A DNA stretch of 64,000 bases from Enterococcus_G camelliae (GTDB lineage: Bacteria; Bacillota; Bacilli; Lactobacillales; Enterococcaceae). The stretch lies in NCBI RefSeq assembly GCF_042685105.1, contig NZ_JBHUMO010000033.1:1-64000 (forward strand). Direction: 5' to 3'. The stretch's first letter is position 1. Each line of letters starts with the position of its first letter. A program made the translations under genes and the position numbers. The notes beneath the pieces are model-generated. The model had not been told where the DNA came from and made no database searches. It saw only the letters and a program-made list of their open reading frames with translations. This document shows positions 60,668-64,000 of this stretch, in pieces.

Positions 60668-61896
60668 TTAAATGATTTCACAGATGTTCTGTTGGATCAG
60701 GACACGCATCCGGAGATGACGAAAAGTCCGAAATCCAAAAGCAATTCTTTTGATTACTTTGATGAGGTTATTCTTTCCCTCTAATTTTCCGTTTGAATAG
60801 GGATATTTTAAGGAGTTTATGATGGCTTCTGTGTGCTTTTTCAGATAACAAATTGCCTTTTTAAATCCATCATTCAAGGAATGTGGCAATGATTCAATGA
60901 GATTGAAAAATTCAGTAAAATCTTTTGCATCAAAAGCAGCTAATAACTCTTGATAGACTTCATAGCTTTGTCGTAGTTGGTTATCTATAGAGAGTAGGTA
61001 ATCAAGCACCTCCGACTCCATCATGTATTTCCCTTGGAAGAGGGGAAATTGCTTAAAAGAGGTGTAGTTTAGTTTTGTATTTTTCTTTAGGATTGTTCGC
61101 TAATATTTTTTCAGCTTTCGGTAATCTTTTTGCGCTTGTGGATCGCTTTTCTTTAGTTGCTTCATTGTCTGAATTCGTTGGGTATTAAATGCACGCGTCA
61201 TTTGTTGGATGATGTGGAAGCGATCGATAGAGAGTCGCGCATTGGGAAAGACTTCTTTCGTCACTGCATCGTAAGAGGCATTCATATCCATCACGATGTG
61301 TGTCACACGTTTTCTGGCTTTTAAGGTAAACCGTTGGAAGTATGCCCGTAACTTGAATTTGCGCCGATCATCTAAGATATCAAAGATTTTGCCAGTATCA
61401 GCATCACTAATAATAAAGCACATAGCTCCTTCACAATCACGCGTTCCTTTGAATTCATCAATTAGAAGATGCTTGGGAAGAGAATTGATTTTTTTTTCGT
61501 GGCTCTTCAAAGAAGCTATCTAAAACGCGCTCAACGGTTTTTGTGGAAACAAAATACCGCTGTGCAATATCCTTCATTGAGATCTTTTTCTTCAAATCCA
61601 CAGCAATCGCAAATTTTAAGGCCTGTGAAATGTAACAATTTTCCGCTACATAATAGGTTTTGGCAGAAAACGTATGATGGCACNNNNNNNNNNCAGAATC
61701 AAATCCACAACATTCGCAACGATGCACTTCTCCCGGTTAATAAGCCGGTAAATACATTGGCCATACGGCCATGAACGCGCTCTTTACTAATGGCATCTTT
61801 TGAAAAGGCAATATGGGAATCTTTGATGTTCAAAATTTGTTTGATAGAATGACTTGTCTTTTCATCCGTACATTTGATATTCTTAGTTATGGACAT
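60668..61896 (-). pseudogene. ISL3-family transposase, broken
   Basis: Read on the minus strand, this is an ISL3 transposase in pieces. The N terminus (61896 downwards, MSITKNIKCTDEKTSH) shifts frame at an extra C in 61732-61734 and then meets a run of ten N. The middle has the helix-turn-helix-like ISMKDIAQRYFVSTKTVERVL and, after a frameshift in a nine-T run (61489-61497), LPKHLLIDEFKGTRD and the DDE region. An in-frame TAG at 61098-61100 stands where Trp is expected (KLKKY-W), and the last part continues in frame to the normal end GFRTFRHLRMRVLIQQNICEII. At least three lesions make it inactive as assembled; the homopolymer shift and the gap could be sequencing effects. Confidence 0.88.
61684..61693. 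other. Assembly gap (ten N)
   Basis: Ten N interrupt the ISL3 transposase. The sequences on both sides belong to ISL3 but may come from different copies. The length is a placeholder. Confidence 0.99.
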
Positions 61897-61966
61897 TTGG
61901 TTATCCTCCTATGATTGTTTTTGACGATTTAATTATAGGACAACCAGATGTCTTTTTGTTATAAAA

Positions 61967-62011
61967 AATATTTGGCGTCACTACTCAGTTTGAGTAACAA
62001 CACCAAATATT
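61967..62011. repeat. Hairpin at the ISL3 terminus (first copy)
   Basis: AATATTTGG (61967-61975) pairs with CCAAATATT (62003-62011), with inner TACTCA/TGAGTA pairing. It lies just inside the element end, where it could block transcription entering the element. Confidence 0.7.
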
Positions 62012-62019
62012 ATAGAACC

Positions 62020-62063
62020 CAAATGAGCTGAGCAATTGCTTCTTTTTTAGTTTTCGCTTTCAT
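62020..62063 (-). pseudogene. Start of an unknown gene cut by the ISL3 element
   Basis: On the minus strand a GGAAGG ribosome binding site and ATG at 62063 open a frame reading MKAKTKKEAIAQLI. It runs into the ISL3 terminus at 62019 and ends soon after. The rest is not in the window. The family is not recognised with certainty. The bases from 62064 to 62202 hold nothing else I can support. Confidence 0.45.
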
Positions 62064-62202
62064 TTTCCTTCCCGTTGCCAAAAATCTATAAATATTCTTA
62101 ACCAACTATAAAAATTGTCAGATTAATGTTTATTTCCTGTTTCTACGTGTCCGATTTTGCCACTTGCTCGCTACTCTCGTTTGCTATAACATTCCACAGG
62201 CG

Positions 62203-62212
62203 NNNNNNNNNN
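62203..62212. other. Assembly gap (ten N)
   Basis: Ten N separate two contigs. The sequence on the right begins with almost the same ISL3 bases as the sequence after the first gap, so a repeat broke the assembly here. Confidence 0.99.
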
Positions 62213-62539
62213 TAGAATCAAATCCACAACATTCGCAACGATGCGCTTCTCCGGTTAATAAGCCGGTAAATACATTGGCCATACGGCCATGAACGCGCTC
62301 TTTACTAATGGCATCTTTCGAAAAGGTAATATGGGAATCTTTGATATTCAAGATTTGTTTGATAGAATGACTTGTCTTTTCATCCGTACATTTGATATTC
62401 TTAGTTATGGACATTTGGTTATCCTCCTATGATTTTTTTTTGCCGATTTAATTATAGGACAACCAGATGTCTTTTTGTTATAAAAAAATATTTGGCGTCA
62501 CTACTCAGTCTGAGTAACAACACCAAATATTATAGAACC
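62213..62539 (-). mobile_element. ISL3-family element, 5' end of a second copy
   Basis: This repeats the first 330 bases of the ISL3 copy at 61694-62019 with a few differences (for example the residue Thr instead of Ala in DSHITFSK, and no extra C, so the frame is intact to the gap). It ends at the same terminus, 62539, with its hairpin at 62488-62531. The N-terminal coding part runs from 62414 down to the gap. Confidence 0.85.
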
Positions 62540-62682
62540 TTTCAAGTTTGAATGCACAGTGTGTGCTTGCGCTTATTATGGGTGCTGTTAGAGCAGAACG
62601 CTTTTGCGATGGTGCATTACTAGATTTCTTTAAAAGTGGCTGCATATTGAAGTGGCTTGAAAGATTAAACAGTATTGAGTAA
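62540..62682 (+). pseudogene. C-terminal fragment of a DUF6508-like gene cut by ISL3
   Basis: Directly after the ISL3 terminus an open frame reads ALIMGAVRAERFCDGALLDF and ends LKWLERLNSIE at TAA 62680-62682. The RAERFCDGALL core resembles DUF6508 proteins of Firmicutes mobile elements, from memory. The N-terminal part is missing, presumably displaced by the ISL3 insertion. The next gene's ribosome binding site overlaps its stop, so they were an operon. Confidence 0.5.
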
Positions 62683-62695
62683 AGGAGGTTTGACT

Positions 62696-63676
62696 TTGGA
62701 TATTAATAAAATGAAAGCTCTACCGTATGATTAGCTGCGTGCATTATATAAGAACTTTCTACATAGCCAAAACATTTCACAATTAACAATTAATACTGCT
62801 TACACGGATACCTTCTACCTTTGGAGGAAAGGAAGCAAAGACATTTTCTGGAATGCAGTGACTAATAATGATTTTGAGAATTCAGCAAAAGACAAGTTAA
62901 TAAAGGCTCTTTCTGATAACTCGACTGGTAACGCTAAATCACTTGTTAATAGTTACTTGTCTCATCTAAGAAGGTTCCGCCTATTCTTAGCTTCTGATGG
63001 AATTGTCGAGCCATCTGCGCCTACGCAGGAAAAGTATGCTTACCGTGCATATACTCGTAAAAAGAAAATGGACATTGACGTTCCTAATCCATCAGTCGAC
63101 CAGGTTGAGATTTATCTTACAAAGTGGGACGGCCTTGAGAACTACCACCTGCAAGAGGATGCACTTAATAAACTGTTCTTTGAGCTATGCCCGAAGAATA
63201 CAGACGTCATCGATGTTTTATTAAAGGCTTCAACGCTTAATGATTTTTATAGTACTAACATTTTCTCAATCTATCCAGTGGCCAAGCATATATGCGGTCT
63301 GGATATTGATGTGAGGCTTATGGCCGGTGATGTTACCCTGGTTAGAGATATCCAATATGTAACTATCGGTGATACAGAGAAGAATTTTTACTCCTTTGCC
63401 TCAAAGTATTGTAGCCATCACAATCCACTCGATTATCCGATTTATGATAGTTACGTCGATGAGGTACTTCGGTATTTTAGAAATCGTGATAACTTCTCAG
63501 ATTTTCAAGATGGCGATTTGAAAGACTATGTTAAATTCAAAGGTATACTGATAGATTTCCGTGCCTTCTATGGCTTAGATAAATATAACTTGAAGCAAAT
63601 CGACCAGTATGTCTGGCAGCTTGGAAAGGATTACTTCCCAAAGAACTACGGAAAGAAAAAACAAACGAAAATATAG
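62696..63676 (+). pseudogene. Unknown 327-codon gene with an in-frame TAG at codon 13
   Basis: AAAGGAGG (62681-62688) and TTG 62696 start a frame MDINKMKALPYD that meets TAG at 62732-62734 and then continues without interruption to TAG 63674-63676. Translation could restart only far downstream (GTG 62858). The N-terminal part resembles the SAM-like domain of tyrosine recombinases (INTAYTDTFYLWRKG). The C-terminal part contains FYSFASKYCSHHNPLDYPIYDSYV, a Cys/His-rich stretch of unknown role. The residue lost is probably Gln (CAG to TAG). I do not recognise the family. Confidence 0.65.
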
Positions 63677-63687
63677 GAGAAGATATC

Positions 63688-63927
63688 ATGGCTAATTTTT
63701 TGGAAGAGTTTCAGGCTCATAATAGCGCAGTAAGACAGGAAATGATAGATGAAGAGGCTACTATTGTATAGGAAGAAAATATTGTTAAGGCTGCAGCAGC
63801 TTTGTTCGAGGCAAAGATAAAAGAAGATAAAATCAAAGATTTGCTTTCTAAATATTGGAATCTAAGACCAAGCAATGCTGCACGATTTCTTTATAATGCA
63901 AAAGATATATTTGGAGGAACAAAATGA
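63688..63927 (+). pseudogene. Small gene with an in-frame TAG at codon 28
   Basis: ATG 63688, with TAGGAGA as ribosome binding site, opens MANFLEEFQAHNSAVRQEMI, stops at TAG 63769-63771, and continues in the same frame EENIVKAAAALFEAKIKEDK to TGA 63925-63927. A full product would be 79 residues, helical and charged. The second half is clearly coding in character. Gln is again the likely original residue. Its stop overlaps the next ATG (ATGA). Confidence 0.6.
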
Positions 63928-64000
63928 CAAATAATGAAGAGAAGGCATTGAAGGATTTCTTATTAGACATTGAATGTCTAAAACAATTAGATGAATGGAC
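63924..64000 (+). CDS. Start of a further gene, cut by the window end
   Basis: ATG 63924 overlaps the previous stop and has GGAGGAAC as ribosome binding site. 25 codons are visible (MTNNEEKALKDFLLDIECLK), without a stop. It is acidic and helical; the function is unknown. It is in one operon with the two preceding interrupted genes. Confidence 0.6.
   Translation, partial: MTNNEEKALKDFLLDIECLKQLDEW

Larger units (their letters stand above)
60668..62019 (-). mobile_element. ISL3-family element, first copy (contains a gap)
   Basis: The 5' end of the element is at 62019, where its terminus reads GGTTCTATAATATTTGG on the minus strand. The same terminus recurs at 62539. The 3' end, beyond the transposase stop at 60668, could not be placed; no matching inverted repeat was found between 60492 and 60667. 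Confidence 0.7.
55433..64000. mobile_element. Accessory region, probable decayed integrative element at rlmD
   Basis: From the rlmD stop to the window end, all recognisable genes are of mobile or unknown type: a three-gene cassette, a serine recombinase remnant, an IS110 element, ISL3 pieces and degraded genes. Large serine recombinases are known to insert ICEs and IMEs into the 3' end of rlmD/rumA in streptococci. The recombinase remnant lies 3 kb away, facing rlmD, as at one end of such an element. The right boundary is not in the window, and two N gaps make continuity uncertain. Confidence 0.55.

Noticed and set aside
60448..60681. Minus-strand open frame between IS110 and ISL3
   Set aside because: It overlaps the end of the IS110 gene and the terminator-like hairpin and has no start signal; it is likely chance.
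62696..63927. TAG recoding throughout this genome
   Set aside because: Intact core genes such as uvrB, gatC and grpE end in TAG, so TAG is a normal stop here; recoding could apply only to the donor of the element.
1..64000. rRNA, tRNA, CRISPR array, T-box or riboswitch
   Set aside because: I looked for cloverleaf-like runs, regularly spaced repeats and long structured leaders and found none. The only regular array is the fru decamer set, which lacks spacers.

Overview
The window is low-GC Firmicutes DNA, most probably from Enterococcus or a close relative in the Enterococcaceae. The main grounds are gene orders I recall from enterococci: glnQ-glnPH-uvrB-uvrA-rapZ-yvcK-whiA, the CIRCE-controlled hrcA-grpE-dnaK block behind hemW, cdaA-cdaR-glmM, and pcrA-ligA-gatC-gatA-gatB-dgkB-rlmD. 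A class B penicillin-binding protein also aligns motif for motif with Enterococcus faecium PBP5. Ribosome binding sites are strong AGGAGG types and GTG/TTG starts are common. No rRNA, tRNA or CRISPR array was seen. Species cannot be fixed from the sequence alone.

Region 1 (1-9.6 kb): a Kef-type cation/proton antiporter, hemW, the heat-shock regulon (two CIRCE operators around one promoter, hrcA-grpE-dnaK, then dnaJ behind its own terminator and promoter) and a ferrochelatase. Region 2 (9.6-20.6 kb): a glutamine-type ABC importer on the minus strand, uvrB-uvrA with a LexA-like box, and rapZ-yvcK-whiA. Region 3 (20.9-27.4 kb): a large pyruvate:ferredoxin oxidoreductase, unusual for an enterococcus, and a self-regulated YtrA-type GntR/ABC transporter operon. 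Region 4 (27.5-36 kb): the c-di-AMP and cell-wall precursor operon cdaA-cdaR-glmM, the PBP5-like protein, sppA, an RDD protein and a TPR-like protein. Region 5 (36-45 kb): trigger factor, clpX, ysxC, the divergent fructose operon fruR-fruK-fruA and a ClC channel. Region 6 (45-55.4 kb): pcrA, ligA, gatCAB, diacylglycerol kinase and the rRNA methyltransferase rlmD.

Region 7 (55.4-64 kb) is accessory DNA beginning directly at the 3' end of rlmD, a place where streptococcal and enterococcal integrative elements are known to insert. It holds a compact operon of three unrecognised genes (55703-58464), which is the best candidate here for an undescribed system. One of them shows weak ADP-ribosyltransferase-like features, the second is a glycine-rich membrane hairpin protein and the third is a larger protein with possible membrane segments. 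After it come the C-terminal remnant of a large serine recombinase, an IS110-family insertion sequence with a candidate bridge-RNA region and a hairpin covering its ribosome binding site, and broken ISL3-family copies. Two runs of ten N show that this part is scaffolded from separate contigs. The last contig carries two adjacent genes that are each interrupted by one in-frame TAG.

The chromosomal part (1-55.4 kb) is intact and ordinary. From 60.5 kb on, the DNA is decaying or badly assembled, and order and adjacency there should be treated with caution.
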